A stretch of 64,000 bases of DNA from Magnetaquicoccus sp039908525 (GCA_039908525.1 JAMOAY010000009.1:1-64000); one strand, 5' to 3'. Positions 8,831 to 18,817 are shown, numbered from the stretch's first letter. A program made the numbers and translations. The notes: generated from the sequence alone by a model not told the origin.

Positions 8831-11035
8831 TTAAATGGAGGTCCGCTTCTGCACCGGCAGCCAGCGATCCAGCAGCTTTTTTAAACTTTCCAGTTGCACG
8901 GGTTTGTTCAACACATCATCCATGCCAACCTCCAGGCAGCGCTCCTGCTCCCCTTTGACCGTTTTGGCCACCATGCCAATGATGGGCACACGGGGCTGTC
9001 TGGTTGGGAGATTGCGGATGGTCTGCGCCGCCTGGTAGCCATCCAGGACAGGCATGTGGCAGTCCATCAGGATCAGGGAGCAGGGGTCTTTCTGCATAAA
9101 TGAGACCGCTTCTTTGCCGTTGGCCACCGTATGCACGACGTAGCCGAGACAGTGCAGCTGGGTCTGCACCGCTTTTTGAATGACGGCATTGTCCTCGGCC
9201 AACAGGATGCGGGCTCCCCCTTCGCTGTCGGCGATGGTGTGTTCCGCACCAGGATGGAGCCGGGTGCCCATCGACTGGCCTTCCCGTTCCCGTACGGGGT
9301 GGGCTCCGCCCGGTGAGGTGACAGTCGTCCGCGGGAGGGCATTCGGGGTATGGACCCGCAGGCGCGCAGGACGGCTTGGCAATGGTTGTTCCGATTCGGC
9401 GGGCAACAGGGCAGCCAGGGCCTCCAGCAATCGATCCCGTTGCACCGGTTTGCCCAGAATGGCGATAAAACCCGCCTGGCGGGCCTCCTCAAGATATTTC
9501 TTGTCGTCGTTGCCCGTCAAGAGGATGAATTGCACGGCGGGCAACTCCAGGTCCTGGCGGAGGCTGCGTACCACGGCCAGCGGTTCCATGGCGGACAGGT
9601 CATTGGCCTGTGTTGGGCTGGAGACCAGAACCAACCGGCAGGGGGTGCCGGTGGCTGCCTCCTGCTTGAGGTAGGCCGGGATCTCTTCCGTACTCTCCAC
9701 CGAGGTGGCCTTCATGTGCCAACGCAGCAGCGCGTTGAGCAGAACGGTTTGGCTGGTCTGTTGGGGGTCAACAATCAAAATTTTGACACCGCGCAGGCTT
9801 GCACTGCTCCATCCCGGTTGGGGATCCCCCTCCGTCGTACTGGAACGGGCCAAGGGGATGGAAAACCAGAACAGGGAACCGCGCTCCTTGCGGGCTTCAT
9901 AGCCAATCTGACCCCCCATCAACTCCACCAGACGGCTGGCGATGGAGAGCCCCAGACCGGTACCCCCATAGGGTCTGGTGCTGGAGCCGTCGACCTGGGC
10001 AAAGGGCTGGAAGAGGCGGTGTTGGTTGGATTTTGGAATACCAATGCCGGTATCGGCGACGGCAAAACAGAGACTCACCTGCGACTTGCTTTTTCTCTCC
10101 AGACGGACCCGGATGGAGACCTCGCCTTTTTTGGTGAATTTGACCGCATTGCCTGCCAGATTGAGTAATACCTGGCGGATGCGGGCCGGATCCCCCTGCA
10201 GCACCGTGGGGATGCGGTTGGAAATATCAACCTGCAAAGAGATGTTTTTGCCCTGTACCTGAGGTGCAATCAGACCGGCGACCTCCTCCACCACCTTGGC
10301 CGGGCGGAACTCCTCGGATCGGATCTCCAATTTGCCGGACTCAATGCGGGAGAAATCCAGAATATCGTTGACAATGGTCAATAACGCCTGGGCGGAGTCA
10401 CGGGCCGCCGAGGCCAGTTCTCGTTGTTCCTTGCTGAGCTTGCTGTCGAGCAGCAGATCATTCAGGCCGATGACACCATGAATGGGCGTGCGGATCTCAT
10501 GGCTCATGTTGGACAGAAATTCCGCCTTCAAACGGGAGGTCTCCAGGGCGATATCCTGGGCCTGCTTGATCTCCCGCTCCAACTCCTGGCGGCTGCTGAG
10601 CTCTCGGAAAACGGTGACGCTGCCGACGATCTGACCCGTTTCCCAGATGGGAGAGGAGGTGAAGGAGACGGGCAGTAAACGGCCATCCCGGTGAACAAAG
10701 AGATCATTTTCCACACGATAGACCAGACCTTCCTGAATGGATCGGTAGACCGGACAGGCATCCAGCGGGACCACCTGGTTCATGACAGGGTGGTGATGAA
10801 TCCAGAAGTGGGCGACATTGCCAAGCAACTCCTCCTGTTTCCAGCCAAGGATCCGGGTGCCCGCAGCGTTCAGAAAGGTCAGCCGCCCGGTGGCATCCAC
10901 GATGAACAACCCCTCATCCATGAAACGGGTGATCTGTTCTATGTGGCTGCCCGTCTGGGTAGACGGCAGGGACTGTACCACAGCGGGGAGATCATCGGGT
11001 TTCATATCCAGGCTCTTTGATGTAGAATGGCCCAT
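8831..11035 (-). CDS. Hybrid histidine kinase (PAS-HisKA-HATPase-pseudoREC-REC)
   Basis: A 734-residue soluble hybrid kinase. The PAS domain (about 30-150) is followed by HisKA with SNMSHEIRTPIHGV (His near 178). The HATPase region has N, G1 (DTGIGIP) and G2 (GGTGLGLSI) boxes at about 280-395. The first receiver-like region (about 415-540) begins KILIVDP but has LVLVSSPTQ where the phosphoacceptor Asp should be, so it looks like a pseudo-receiver. The second receiver (about 600-725) has the full set, including LILMDCHMPVLDG. The start may instead be the ATG at 11005 (MKPDDLP), which has a slightly better upstream AGAG. No HPt domain is attached, so a separate phosphotransfer or output protein is expected. 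Confidence 0.88.
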   Translation of the reverse strand: MGHSTSKSLDMKPDDLPAVVQSLPSTQTGSHIEQITRFMDEGLFIVDATGRLTFLNAAGTRILGWKQEELLGNVAHFWIHHHPVMNQVVPLDACPVYRSIQEGLVYRVENDLFVHRDGRLLPVSFTSSPIWETGQIVGSVTVFRELSSRQELEREIKQAQDIALETSRLKAEFLSNMSHEIRTPIHGVIGLNDLLLDSKLSKEQRELASAARDSAQALLTIVNDILDFSRIESGKLEIRSEEFRPAKVVEEVAGLIAPQVQGKNISLQVDISNRIPTVLQGDPARIRQVLLNLAGNAVKFTKKGEVSIRVRLERKSKSQVSLCFAVADTGIGIPKSNQHRLFQPFAQVDGSSTRPYGGTGLGLSIASRLVELMGGQIGYEARKERGSLFWFSIPLARSSTTEGDPQPGWSSASLRGVKILIVDPQQTSQTVLLNALLRWHMKATSVESTEEIPAYLKQEAATGTPCRLVLVSSPTQANDLSAMEPLAVVRSLRQDLELPAVQFILLTGNDDKKYLEEARQAGFIAILGKPVQRDRLLEALAALLPAESEQPLPSRPARLRVHTPNALPRTTVTSPGGAHPVREREGQSMGTRLHPGAEHTIADSEGGARILLAEDNAVIQKAVQTQLHCLGYVVHTVANGKEAVSFMQKDPCSLILMDCHMPVLDGYQAAQTIRNLPTRQPRVPIIGMVAKTVKGEQERCLEVGMDDVLNKPVQLESLKKLLDRWLPVQKRTSI

Positions 11036-11204
11036 ATTCTGGAACAGAGCACTGTGTTTTGTAATGGGAAAAAAATAAGCACAGCTGCCTTGCTAAAGCA
11101 AAAACCAAGCCATCTTGGTGTGTCTCCCTGTGCGTCATCTCCATCGCGGGCCTCCCTGCCCGGGGGAAGGCTGCTCGTGCTGCTGTGTGCCTGAAGAGAG
11201 GCGT

Positions 11205-12023
11205 ATGCCTGAACTGCCCGAAGTGGAAACCATTTGCCGCGGTCTCCGTCCGCTGGTTGTCGGCCAGCGGTTGACCCAGGTGGTTGTGCGTTGTGCCGCT
11301 TTGCGTTGGCCGGTACCCATTGCACCGTTGCAACAATTTTTGCCAGGGAGAAGGCTGCAACAGCTTGCCCGGCGGGGGAAGTATCTGCTGTTCCATGTGG
11401 AGCAGGGGTGTCTGATCGCCCATCTGGGCATGTCGGGCCGCCTGCACTGGTTGCCGGCCAGCCTTCCCCCCGCCCGGCACGATCATGTGGATCTGCTGTT
11501 TGAAGGGGGCCGCCTGCTGCGGTACACCGACCCCAGGCGCTTCGGTGCCTTGCTGTGGAGCAGTGGGCCGCCCGAGCAACATCCCCTGCTGGTTTCACTC
11601 GGTCCAGAGCCGCTGGAAGAGGGGTTTACCGGTCACTACCTTTGGCAACGGGCCCAGAACAGACGGGTCGCCATCAAAAATTTTGTGATGGATAGCCGAA
11701 TTGTGGTGGGTGTGGGCAATATCTACGCCGCCGAGGCCCTGTTTCATGCCGCCATCTTTCCCGCCCGTCCGGCAGGGTCTCTCTCCAGGGAGGGGTGCCA
11801 ACGGTTGGTCAACAGCATCCGGGTGGTACTGGAGAGCGCCATCGCCAAGGGGGGGACCACGGTGCGGGATTTTCGTCACGCCGATGGCACGCACGGCCTC
11901 TTCCAGCAGGAGCTGCAAGTCTATGGACGCCAGGGAGAAGCCTGCCCCAGGTGCGGCAATACCCTGGTCACTTTGCAACTGGGGGGGAGGGGCTCCTGCT
12001 GCTGTCCATCGTGCCAACACTGA
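11205..12023 (+). CDS. mutM: Formamidopyrimidine-DNA glycosylase
   Basis: A 272-residue base-excision-repair glycosylase/AP lyase that removes 8-oxoguanine and ring-opened purines. The start at 11205 is fixed by the N-terminal MPELPEVE, where Pro2 is the catalytic nucleophile and Glu3 is required. A GAAGAGAGG ribosome site lies just upstream. The helix-two-turn-helix region includes GVGNIYAAEALF, and the protein ends with a four-cysteine zinc finger (CPRC and CPSC), as in the family. The length is normal. It is a lone plus-strand gene between two minus-strand blocks and ends 28 bp from the convergent receiver gene. Confidence 0.96.
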   Translation: MPELPEVETICRGLRPLVVGQRLTQVVVRCAALRWPVPIAPLQQFLPGRRLQQLARRGKYLLFHVEQGCLIAHLGMSGRLHWLPASLPPARHDHVDLLFEGGRLLRYTDPRRFGALLWSSGPPEQHPLLVSLGPEPLEEGFTGHYLWQRAQNRRVAIKNFVMDSRIVVGVGNIYAAEALFHAAIFPARPAGSLSREGCQRLVNSIRVVLESAIAKGGTTVRDFRHADGTHGLFQQELQVYGRQGEACPRCGNTLVTLQLGGRGSCCCPSCQH

Positions 12024-12050
12024 GCCTGACGGACAGGGCATTGCCACGGT

Positions 12051-12455
12051 TCAAATCAGATTGTGCTTCTTGAGTTTGTCCAACAGCACATCCTGGGTGA
12101 CAGGCTTGGTGATATAGCCGTTGCACTTGCCCTTGAAATAGGACTCCACCAGATGTTTGGGATCGTCCAGCGATGTCTGCATAATGACAAATGAATAATC
12201 TTTTGTATTGAGAGAGGCCCCGTAAAGCTCTTTTTCCATCCGACGGATCTCCCGCAGTGCCTCCTGACCGTCCATGTTGGGCATCATGATATCCAACAGA
12301 ACCAGATCAAAAGGCTCTCCCTCGGCCAAATGGGTCTTGAACAGCGACACGGCCTCCGTCCCATCCTCCGCCATCACACACGTACCATAGGGCTGCAGAA
12401 TATATTTCAGCAGTTCCCGGTTGGCGAATTCATCGTCGGCGATCAAGATTTTCAT
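12051..12455 (-). CDS. CheY-like single-domain response regulator
   Basis: A 134-residue stand-alone receiver. The start is the ATG giving MKILIADDE; the open frame upstream is not needed. The acidic pair DD (8-9), the phosphoacceptor Asp in LVLLDIMMPNMDG, the conserved Thr in IMQTS and the Lys in ITKPV are all present, so phosphorylation should be possible. There is no output domain. It follows the 1154-residue membrane protein gene by 67 bp on the same strand, so the two are probably cotranscribed and may work together. Confidence 0.88.
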   Translation of the reverse strand: MKILIADDEFANRELLKYILQPYGTCVMAEDGTEAVSLFKTHLAEGEPFDLVLLDIMMPNMDGQEALREIRRMEKELYGASLNTKDYSFVIMQTSLDDPKHLVESYFKGKCNGYITKPVTQDVLLDKLKKHNLI

Positions 12456-12522
12456 CGGTGGACTCCAGACAGGTAACAGGCCCAACACATCCCACGGTAG
12501 CGCACGATACAAGGATACATGC

Positions 12523-15500
12523 TCATTTGTCAACCAGATTCAAAATGGTGTCGACTCGGTTATGCAAGGCGTGGGCCATGGATCTGAGCTGTGACAGTTC
12601 GCCAAAATTGTTGTCCGAGAAAAGATTGTCACTGGCCAGGATCTTTTCTCGGGCCTCCAGGATATATTTGACATCCCGGGGGGCGCGATCCAGGATGGAG
12701 CCGCCTTCGTTCAAGGCCCGCAGTTTGGCATGGGGCAAGGGCCTCTGCCGGCGCAAATCAAGGCTTATAATATTTATTTTGATCAACATTTGATGGATGC
12801 TGTCGCACAGGTACTTGATTTCGACGACGGAGTGCTTGACGGTGGCCAGGGTGGTCTCCTCAATCGCCTTGGCCCGTTCCGCAGCCTCCTTGGCATCGTT
12901 CATGAGGGTATGGATACGCTCATAGAATTGGGAGATATCCCCCCCGGCCGCCAGCATGCCTGCCAACTCCGGGTTGTCCACGGCCTGGAAATTGGGGTTG
13001 ACGGAACCGCCATCCCCGAGCAGATGGGAGACACAGGCACCCCACATGCCCAACGACTCTTTCTCAATGGCCCGGAAACGCTCCTTCAACGTCTCCGTGC
13101 CGACGATGCCATGGGCGGCACATTGTTCGGGAAAACGGGCGCAGATATCCTCCAGCGGATCCAGGGATTCCTGGATGATGGGCAGGGTGTTGGTCATGAC
13201 CTTTTTCAGCATCTTGACGAAATCCGGGATAAAATCGTGCAGAGTGTCCAGATCCTCCAGGGATTCCTCATGCACGGAGGACATTTTCAACAGCCAGTTG
13301 CGTCGTGTATGGGGAAAAGGGGGAAAGGGCTCCCGGAAGGCGCTTTCCGACACAAGGTGCCAGAGTGTGTGGAGGGGGGGGGCCTGTCGGGCCTCCTGGC
13401 CGGGTTGTGTGCCGCGTTGTGTTGTTTCCGGGGGGGAGGTGACCGCCTGTTGCACCATGGCCGTCCAGGAGTCCTCCTCCGTTTTATCCCGGCGAGGCAG
13501 TTGGAGATGCCGCAGTTGGGCGACGAGTTGATGCACTCTCTCGGACAGCCACCCCCTCTGTACACCATGCCCTTCTGTCCCACCGGCGGTATTGGGCAGG
13601 ATGGCCAGGGGGTGGTCCCAACCCGCACTCTTCAATTCGGCCGCGAACCGCTCTTTGTCCTGGGCCTGCCCCGCCTCCGTGATGCGGTAAAACTCAAGAA
13701 ATGTTCCTTTTTCCAGTGTTTTGCGATGGTTTTTTCCATAGGGCAGACCGGGAAACAGCAGTCTGATCAACTGGGGAAAATAAAACTCCCGGTGGGTCAG
13801 AAAGGTCTCAATGGCTGTGGCGCGCGCATTGTACCCCGTGGCATACAGGGATCGGGGCGGGCGCAACAGGCTCAACAACCATGCCCGGCGCTGGTCCACT
13901 GTGCGGCGGTCCCGCACATCTTTGACCCGGGAATCCATCTCCTCCAACACCTTGAAAAAGGCGTTGCGCACCCCGGTCTCATTGGGGAAGGTCAAACCCC
14001 GGAGGGTCTGCTGGATGGCCGGGCGGTAAAAAAAGGATTTCGCCAGATCGATCAGGGCATCCTCCCACTCTTTCATGTAGCCCAACATCGCCTCGGCCAT
14101 TTTCCTGTCCGCCACCCCCTGTCGTGCGGTACGTCGGCACGCGAGCAGCCAGGGCAGTCCATCGATGGCCACGGAGAGAAAGAGCAGGCAGGCGAGCAGC
14201 AGCGTGCCCCGGTTCGCACCGTGTTGGCGGTGCAACAGGTCGGACAACTCGGCGAGGCTTTTTTGCCTCTCCGGTTCGATGGGACCGAACGACAGCATGC
14301 CCAGGGGGATATCCGCCGGCGGGGCGATACGGTTGCCAAGGCGCAGGGCGTTGAAGCGCTGCTCGGCCGACCTGTCTACCTGGACGAGGATCCGAACATG
14401 CTCTTCCACCAGTTTGTCCAGCGCCTGCACCATCTGATCGAAGCGGGCGCGGTTGCTGAGCAGGGTTTGCAGAATCTCCTGGATGTGCGGGTTGATCTGT
14501 TTGTTGTCAAAAGAGAGAATCTTGCGGACGGCCGGCAGGGAAAGGGACTCCCCCGGCAGGAGACGCGCCACCTCGTCCAGGTTTTTCTGAACGATGGCAA
14601 CACTTTTTTCCAGGTCGCCGGCATAGAGGGTGGCGATGGCCTGCATTTTTTGTGCAAGAGGCAGGTCAAACGGCACGCCCGCCTCCTTCAACTGCTGATC
14701 CATGTTGCGGGCAAACTGCACATCCCGGAAGGCGTGGGCAACATCCTGACTGCCCGGCACAAAACCGCCGTTGACGATATAATATTTGGCCCAATAGCGT
14801 GGACCCTTGCGGGGGTCCGCACTGGCGGCCTTGCCGGTCAACTCCTCTTCGGGGATGCGGGTGAATGTTTCCCCCAAATCGGCGACGACCGTCTGCATCA
14901 GGGCCTGCAGATCGTGGAGAGAGCGGGGATTGGCCAGGTCGGTGGCGCCTGGCCTGCCCAGGGCCTGCCCGACCTGTTGTTGGATCAAAGACAGCTGTTC
15001 CGACAGTTGTCCCTGGCTGGACAAGAGCAGGGCCATGCTGTCGTAGTTGGCCTTGACGGAAAACAGCGACAGACAGAGAGCCAGGACAATCCAGCGGGGC
15101 TGCACCAGGAAGGCTGCCCGCATGCCCGCGAACACGGCCCCCATCTCCGCCGCGCCCTGCAGCAGACGGGTCCGTCCATCGACCACGGCGACCGAGATCA
15201 ACAGGCCTCCGAGGGTGGCCAGCGTGGTCTGCAACAATTCGCTCTGATTTTGGGTGAAATGGTCGGCCAGCCAGGCCGCCACCTCCGATGTTTGCAGCAG
15301 GGCCAACAGGGCCCGATAGCTGGTGAAGGCAGAGACCAGAAACAGCAGACCATTCAGGACAAACCCGGCAACCTGTCTCAATCTGCCCATACTGGCCCGG
15401 ATACGGGCGGCCACGGACTCCTGTCGGGAGGAGGGGGCCCAGATGGTGCGCAGAGATCGGGTCTGCCCCATCTTTTCCGGCGCATTGGCCGACAACTCCC

Positions 15501-15987
15501 CCAGAAGATGGTCAAACAGCACCAGGGCGCCATCGGTGTTGTGTCTGAAAATACGCTTGCTCAGGGCATAAAAGGGGTTGCCCGGCAACAGGGACTCATC
15601 GCCACTGCGCAGGGCAGCCCGGAAGGCGTCCAGGTGGAAACTGACCTGCTGGATCCCCTCTCCCTGGCCCCGTGCGGCCCGCACCCTGTCGGCTATGTTG
15701 TCAAATTTTTTCCTCTGGTCACCCTGCTGGCGCGCCTCCTGTGTTTCCAGATCCAGCAGGGTCCGCAACCGCTCCACCGTCTGCTGGATCTCCTCCAGTT
15801 CCCGTTTGCCGGGGGTGAAATAAACCAGGTCCGGCTTGCAGGGCAACTCATCCACCTGGGAGGCCGACTCGACGCCAGGAAAAACGACCACCGGATCAGA
15901 AATGGCCTTGCCGGGTGCAAAGAACCTGTCAACCACCGTTCCGTAGGTGTCAAAGAGCGGATTCTTGGTTTCCTTGGCATTTTCCAT
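12523..15987 (-). CDS. Large membrane protein of unknown function
   Basis: A 1154-residue protein I do not recognise. I chose the ATG at 15987 (MENAKETKN), with AAGG upstream, over a longer frame. Hydrophobic helices lie near residues 207-230, 251-270, 298-314 and 594-617. The roughly 280-residue loop between the third and fourth would be extracytoplasmic if the ends are inside. The N-terminal 200 residues and the C-terminal 500 are soluble and mostly helical, with coiled-coil-like stretches near 60-100 and in the last 200 residues. The Met-rich, Glu/Lys-patterned C-terminus resembles methyl-accepting or scaffold helices only loosely. It precedes a CheY-like gene, so a role in signalling or cell organisation is conceivable. 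Confidence 0.75.
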   Translation of the reverse strand: MENAKETKNPLFDTYGTVVDRFFAPGKAISDPVVVFPGVESASQVDELPCKPDLVYFTPGKRELEEIQQTVERLRTLLDLETQEARQQGDQRKKFDNIADRVRAARGQGEGIQQVSFHLDAFRAALRSGDESLLPGNPFYALSKRIFRHNTDGALVLFDHLLGELSANAPEKMGQTRSLRTIWAPSSRQESVAARIRASMGRLRQVAGFVLNGLLFLVSAFTSYRALLALLQTSEVAAWLADHFTQNQSELLQTTLATLGGLLISVAVVDGRTRLLQGAAEMGAVFAGMRAAFLVQPRWIVLALCLSLFSVKANYDSMALLLSSQGQLSEQLSLIQQQVGQALGRPGATDLANPRSLHDLQALMQTVVADLGETFTRIPEEELTGKAASADPRKGPRYWAKYYIVNGGFVPGSQDVAHAFRDVQFARNMDQQLKEAGVPFDLPLAQKMQAIATLYAGDLEKSVAIVQKNLDEVARLLPGESLSLPAVRKILSFDNKQINPHIQEILQTLLSNRARFDQMVQALDKLVEEHVRILVQVDRSAEQRFNALRLGNRIAPPADIPLGMLSFGPIEPERQKSLAELSDLLHRQHGANRGTLLLACLLFLSVAIDGLPWLLACRRTARQGVADRKMAEAMLGYMKEWEDALIDLAKSFFYRPAIQQTLRGLTFPNETGVRNAFFKVLEEMDSRVKDVRDRRTVDQRRAWLLSLLRPPRSLYATGYNARATAIETFLTHREFYFPQLIRLLFPGLPYGKNHRKTLEKGTFLEFYRITEAGQAQDKERFAAELKSAGWDHPLAILPNTAGGTEGHGVQRGWLSERVHQLVAQLRHLQLPRRDKTEEDSWTAMVQQAVTSPPETTQRGTQPGQEARQAPPLHTLWHLVSESAFREPFPPFPHTRRNWLLKMSSVHEESLEDLDTLHDFIPDFVKMLKKVMTNTLPIIQESLDPLEDICARFPEQCAAHGIVGTETLKERFRAIEKESLGMWGACVSHLLGDGGSVNPNFQAVDNPELAGMLAAGGDISQFYERIHTLMNDAKEAAERAKAIEETTLATVKHSVVEIKYLCDSIHQMLIKINIISLDLRRQRPLPHAKLRALNEGGSILDRAPRDVKYILEAREKILASDNLFSDNNFGELSQLRSMAHALHNRVDTILNLVDK

Positions 15988-16135
15988 AACAGGAACCTTC
16001 AGCGTTGCACGGCTGGGTCTGATCCATAGCGGCGCAGGATATCGGTTGGCCCAGGAAATGTCAACAGCCGACAACGACAAGCAAGCCGTTGTTTTTTAAC
16101 AAAAAGTTAACGTCAGCCAGACGGACGGCAGCGGC

Positions 16136-17953
16136 CTATTCCATCTCCCGGCTCTGTCGTTTCCGTTCGTGTTCCTTGAGCAGTTTTTTGCGCAGGCGGA
16201 TGGAGTGGGGGGTCACCTCGACCAGTTCGTCGTTGTTGATGAACTCCAGCGCCTGTTCCAGGGAGAGGCGGATGGGAGGGGTCAGGGTGATGGCCTCGTC
16301 GGAGCCGGAGGCGCGAATGTTGGTCAGCTGCTTGCCCCGCAGAGGATTGACGACGAGGTCGTTGTTGCGGTTGTGAATGCTGATGACCATGCCCTCATAG
16401 ACCGGAGCGCCGGGGCCGATAAAGTGGCGTCCCCGTTCCTGCAGGTTCCAAAGGGCAAAGGCGGTGGCGCGGCCATCCTCCTTGACGATCAGCACGCCGC
16501 TTTTGCGTTGACCCAAACCCGCCGGGCAGAGGGGGCCGTAATGGTCGAAAACATGGTACATCAGGCCGGTTCCGGAGGTCAGGGTGCGAAACTCGGTCTG
16601 AAAACCGATCAGGCCACGGGCCGGGATGATATAATCCAGCCGGACCCGTCCCTGGCCATCCGGCATCATATCCTGCAAATCGCCCCGCCGTTGCCCCAGA
16701 GCCTCCATGACGGCGCCCTGGTAGTTCTCCTCCACATCCACCGTGAGGCTTTCGTAGGGCTCCTCCTGTTTGCCGTCCCGCTCCCGGACGATCACCTCCG
16801 GGCGGGAGACCCCCAGCTCGAACCCTTCCCGGCGCATGGTTTCGATCAGAACGCCCAGATGCAACTCGCCCCGGCCGGAGACCCGAAACTTGTCCGGGTG
16901 CTCGGTCTCTTCCACCCGCAGGGCTACGTTGTGCTCCAGTTCCCGGAACAGCCGTTCTCGCAGTTGGCGGCTGGTGACAAACTTGCCCTCCTTGCCGGCC
17001 AGGGGGCTGTCGTTGACCTGGAACATCATGCTGATGGTGGGCTCATCGACCGTCAGGGAGGGCAGGGCCTCCACCCCGTCGGGATGGCAGAGGGTGTCGG
17101 AGATGGCCAGTTTTTCAACCCCGGTAAAGGCGATGATCTCCCCGGCATGGGCCTCGGCCACCTCCACCCGTTCCAGGCCAAGGAAGCCGAAGATCTGCAG
17201 GATGCGGGCGGTCCGTTGGCGATTGTCCGTTCCGACCACGGTGATCGGGCTGTTGCTGCGGATGGAGCCCCGTTTGATCCGGCCGATACCGATCAGACCG
17301 ACATAGCTGTTGTAATCCAGTGCCGATACCTGCATCTGAAACGGTCCTTCCGGGTCCACCATGGGGGAGCCAACCTCCTGGACGATGGTCTCGAACAGGG
17401 GGGTCATGTCGGTGCCCGGCTGCTCCAGATCCAGGGAGGCATAGCCCCCCAGGGCCGAGGCGTAGACCACGGGAAAATCCAGCTGGGCGTCGCTGGCGCC
17501 CAGTTTGTCAAACAGTTCGAAGGTTTTGTCCAACACCCAATGGGGTCTGGCGCTGGGCCGATCCACCTTGTTGATCACCACGATGGGACGAAACCCCATG
17601 TCGAACGCCTTGCGGGTGACAAATCGGGTCTGTGGCATGGGGCCATCCACCGCATCCACCAGCAGCAGGACCGAGTCCACCATGGAGAGCACCCGCTCCA
17701 CCTCCCCGCCGAAATCGGCATGGCCGGGGGTGTCGACGATATTGATGCGGTACTTTCCCCACTGGATGGCGGTATTTTTGGCCAGAATGGTGATGCCCCG
17801 TTCCCGTTCCTGATCGTTGGAGTCCATGATTCTCTCGCGGACTTCGCCCCGATGGAAGAGGGTGCCGGATTGTTGCAACAGTTTGTCCACCAGGGTGGTC
17901 TTGCCGTGATCGACGTGGGCGATGATGGCAATATTGCGCAGATGCTGAATCAA
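16136..17953 (-). CDS. typA: Ribosome-associated GTPase TypA/BipA
   Basis: A 605-residue translational GTPase of normal length. G1 is AHVDHGKTT near the N-terminus, the switch I region contains RGITI, G3 is DTPGHADFGGEVERV and G4 is NKVDRP. EF-G-like domains II, III and V follow, then the BipA-specific C-terminal domain. The protein binds 70S ribosomes and helps 50S assembly and stress or low-temperature growth in other bacteria. It lies 18 bp after mazG on the same strand, so the two probably form an operon. The sequence shows nothing unusual. Confidence 0.97.
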   Translation of the reverse strand: MIQHLRNIAIIAHVDHGKTTLVDKLLQQSGTLFHRGEVRERIMDSNDQERERGITILAKNTAIQWGKYRINIVDTPGHADFGGEVERVLSMVDSVLLLVDAVDGPMPQTRFVTRKAFDMGFRPIVVINKVDRPSARPHWVLDKTFELFDKLGASDAQLDFPVVYASALGGYASLDLEQPGTDMTPLFETIVQEVGSPMVDPEGPFQMQVSALDYNSYVGLIGIGRIKRGSIRSNSPITVVGTDNRQRTARILQIFGFLGLERVEVAEAHAGEIIAFTGVEKLAISDTLCHPDGVEALPSLTVDEPTISMMFQVNDSPLAGKEGKFVTSRQLRERLFRELEHNVALRVEETEHPDKFRVSGRGELHLGVLIETMRREGFELGVSRPEVIVRERDGKQEEPYESLTVDVEENYQGAVMEALGQRRGDLQDMMPDGQGRVRLDYIIPARGLIGFQTEFRTLTSGTGLMYHVFDHYGPLCPAGLGQRKSGVLIVKEDGRATAFALWNLQERGRHFIGPGAPVYEGMVISIHNRNNDLVVNPLRGKQLTNIRASGSDEAITLTPPIRLSLEQALEFINNDELVEVTPHSIRLRKKLLKEHERKRQSREME

Positions 17954-17971
17954 CAGAAGGTATCCTTTATA

Positions 17972-18817
17972 TCAACCTGAAGTGTCGGATGGGTTCCGCT
18001 TCGCCTCTTGCCACAGGGCCTCCAGCTGTGCCAGCGTGGCGGTTGCCACGGATTGACCGGCCTGGTGCAAACGGGTTTCCATGTTGCGAAAGCGGGCCTG
18101 AAATTTGCGGGTGGAGTGGCGCAGAGCGCTCTCCGGATTGATCTGGAGATGGCGGGCCAGATTGACCAGGGTGAACAGCAGATCCCCAAGCTCCTCCTCC
18201 ATGGCGGCGGGATCGTTTTTATGCCGGGCCTCCTCCAGTTCGGCCAGCTCCTCGTGCACCTTGTTCAGCACCCCGGCGGCATCCGGCCAATCGAAACCCA
18301 CCTGGCCCATTTTGCGTTGCACCTTGGCCGCCCACAACAGAGCGGGCAGGTGGCTGTTGATGTCATCGAACAGGGAGGCGGGCGCGCTTTCGCCGGAGGC
18401 CAGTCGCTGGCGGCTCTTTTCCTGGCGTTTGATCTCCTCCCAACGGCCAGGCACCTCATGCGCCGCCGGTTGACCATCTCCATCTGCGGTGGGGGCAAAG
18501 ACATGGGGATGGCGGCGGGTCATCTTGGTGACCACGCCCCGGATCACCTCCTCCAGGGAGAAGAGCCCCGCTTCCTGGGCAATCTGACTGTAGAAGGTGA
18601 TATGGAACAGCAGATCTCCCAACTCATCCCGCAGCTCCCCGGTCTGGCGGTTCTCCACCGCCTCTGCAACCTCGTAGGCCTCCTCGATGGTGTAGGGAAC
18701 CAGGGAGTGCCAGGTCTGCTGTTTGTCCCAGGGGCAGCCGTCCGGCCCCCGCAGGCGCGCCATCAGCCCTGCCAGCTCTTGCAATGCCAAACCAACCGAA
18801 GAGAGAGGAGTTTCCAT
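17972..18817 (-). CDS. mazG: Nucleoside triphosphate pyrophosphohydrolase MazG
   Basis: A 281-residue two-domain MazG. It starts METPLSSVG and has the family GCPWDKQQTW segment, then two all-alpha MazG folds. Each has EExxE and ExxD-type magnesium ligands: EEAYEVAE with DELGDLLF in the first half, EELAELEE with EELGDLLF in the second. MazG hydrolyses NTPs and dNTPs to monophosphates, removing aberrant nucleotides and affecting the ppGpp response. It leads the mazG-typA pair and is separated by about 435 bp from the divergent flagellar operon. Confidence 0.95.
   Translation of the reverse strand: METPLSSVGLALQELAGLMARLRGPDGCPWDKQQTWHSLVPYTIEEAYEVAEAVENRQTGELRDELGDLLFHITFYSQIAQEAGLFSLEEVIRGVVTKMTRRHPHVFAPTADGDGQPAAHEVPGRWEEIKRQEKSRQRLASGESAPASLFDDINSHLPALLWAAKVQRKMGQVGFDWPDAAGVLNKVHEELAELEEARHKNDPAAMEEELGDLLFTLVNLARHLQINPESALRHSTRKFQARFRNMETRLHQAGQSVATATLAQLEALWQEAKRNPSDTSG

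Noticed and set aside
12730..16029. 1099-codon plus-strand frame opposite the large membrane protein gene
   Set aside because: GC-rich codon usage on the minus strand leaves the complementary frame open. Its product is Gly/Gln/His-rich with no domain, while the minus strand encodes plausible membrane helices and has a ribosome site.
16071..16096. Hairpin ACAACG...CGTTGT followed by T residues, between typA and the large membrane gene
   Set aside because: The T-run follows the stem only on the plus strand, where no gene is transcribed into it. On the minus strand the orientation is wrong for a terminator.
16169..17980. 603-codon plus-strand frame opposite typA
   Set aside because: The minus strand encodes an unmistakable TypA with all GTPase motifs. 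The opposite frame is a shadow.
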